64,000 bases of DNA from Hyposmocoma kahamanoa (taxonomy: Eukaryota > Arthropoda > Insecta > Lepidoptera > Cosmopterigidae): NCBI RefSeq assembly GCF_003589595.1, contig NW_020653713.1, positions 2,917,811 through 2,981,810 of the forward strand. Direction: 5' to 3'. Made by a program: the position numbers and the translations under genes. Positions within the stretch are counted from its first letter, which is position 1. The number at the start of each line of letters is the position of its first letter. The notes beneath the pieces are model-generated. The model had not been told where the DNA came from. It saw only the letters and a program-made list of their open reading frames with translations, and made no database searches. Below, piece after piece: positions 63,717 through 64,000 of this stretch.

Positions 63717-64000
63717 AAATAAAGTCGTCTTGCTACATGAATAACATTGCAACCGCCGTCACGTGAGTTAGCGAACATGCACTGGCAATAAGCACGGAAA
63801 AGACAGAGACAAATAAGTTTTTGAAGTTACGTTTAACTACACTAAGATAAAAACAAATTAATAACATGACAATCAACAAACAGAAGCTAACTGTTAAGGT
63901 ATTCGATTAACAAAACATGACAATGAATATCTTTTGGTCTAAAAGTACTTGGATAAACGCAAAGTAGCAATAGAATACATTACTGCGACAGTAAAGAAAT
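63717..64000. other. No gene recognised
   Basis: A short GC-richer patch (AACCGCCGTCACGTGAGTTA near 63751), otherwise AT-rich to the window edge. Confidence 0.5.

Overview
This window looks like nuclear DNA of an insect, most probably a moth or butterfly (Lepidoptera). It is AT-rich, has no operons and no intact long reading frame, and is crowded with decayed transposable elements. Several repeats are types I associate with Lepidoptera: a Bm1-like SINE 3' half, LINE 3' tails built from short hexamer repeats, and non-LTR reverse-transcriptase C-termini of the PPSP...HPYV...KARVNRH type. I assign the order from family knowledge; no host protein in the window proves it.

I find no complete protein-coding host gene. 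The window reads as an intergenic or intronic gene desert made of unique, often CpG-richer patches (about 1.9-2.1, 10.5-10.8, 29.4-29.7, 38.4-38.6, 40.4-40.6, 52-53.7, 55.8-56.0, 57.7-58.0 and 60.2-60.7 kb) separated by mobile-element debris. Host-gene hints are weak but specific: a 46-nt micro-exon-like segment with good splice sites on the minus strand (8388-8433), a zero-length AG|GTAAG recursive-splice-like site on the minus strand (near 45205), and a plus-strand TATA/initiator core promoter with two CRE-like sites (61096-61185). The two minus-strand signals would fit a long intron of one minus-strand gene; this is inference.

DNA transposons: a hAT remnant with a decayed transposase C-terminus (35461-36120); a mariner-like element with long terminal inverted repeats and an internally deleted transposase beside it (36127-36784); a PIF/Harbinger-type element with TTA duplications and a truncated MADF-domain frame (41599-42223); two copies of a 378-bp MITE with perfect 8-bp duplications (MITE-2: 40722-41099, 58007-58384); two copies of a roughly 230-bp hAT-like MITE (MITE-1: 28485-28712, 48998-49236); five copies of the AACCGACTTC MITE (MITE-3); several copies of a GCGATACCACACGATGCGTTG element (MITE-4); and foldback elements. 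Retroelements: LINE-L1 (1-290, 13588-14170), LINE-L2 (2960-3592, 23300-23625, 39363-39570, 42475-42780), an RTE-type C-terminus (50880-51272), other LINE tails, and several tRNA-derived SINE families, one of them a head-to-tail trimer (62844-63230). A ~300-bp repeat, labelled here SIR-1, occurs at least 13 times on both strands. Family labels (SIR-1, SINE-A to -G, MITE-1 to -4, LINE-L1/L2) are my own working names.

Nesting gives relative ages. MITE-1 jumped into an existing SINE-B and into a LINE fragment; a LINE tail landed inside another SINE-B; SIR-1 abuts a broken LINE-L1. Nothing here amounts to a demonstrated new system. The best leads are the MITE-2 family, the SINE trimer, the Harbinger/MADF element and the micro-exon.
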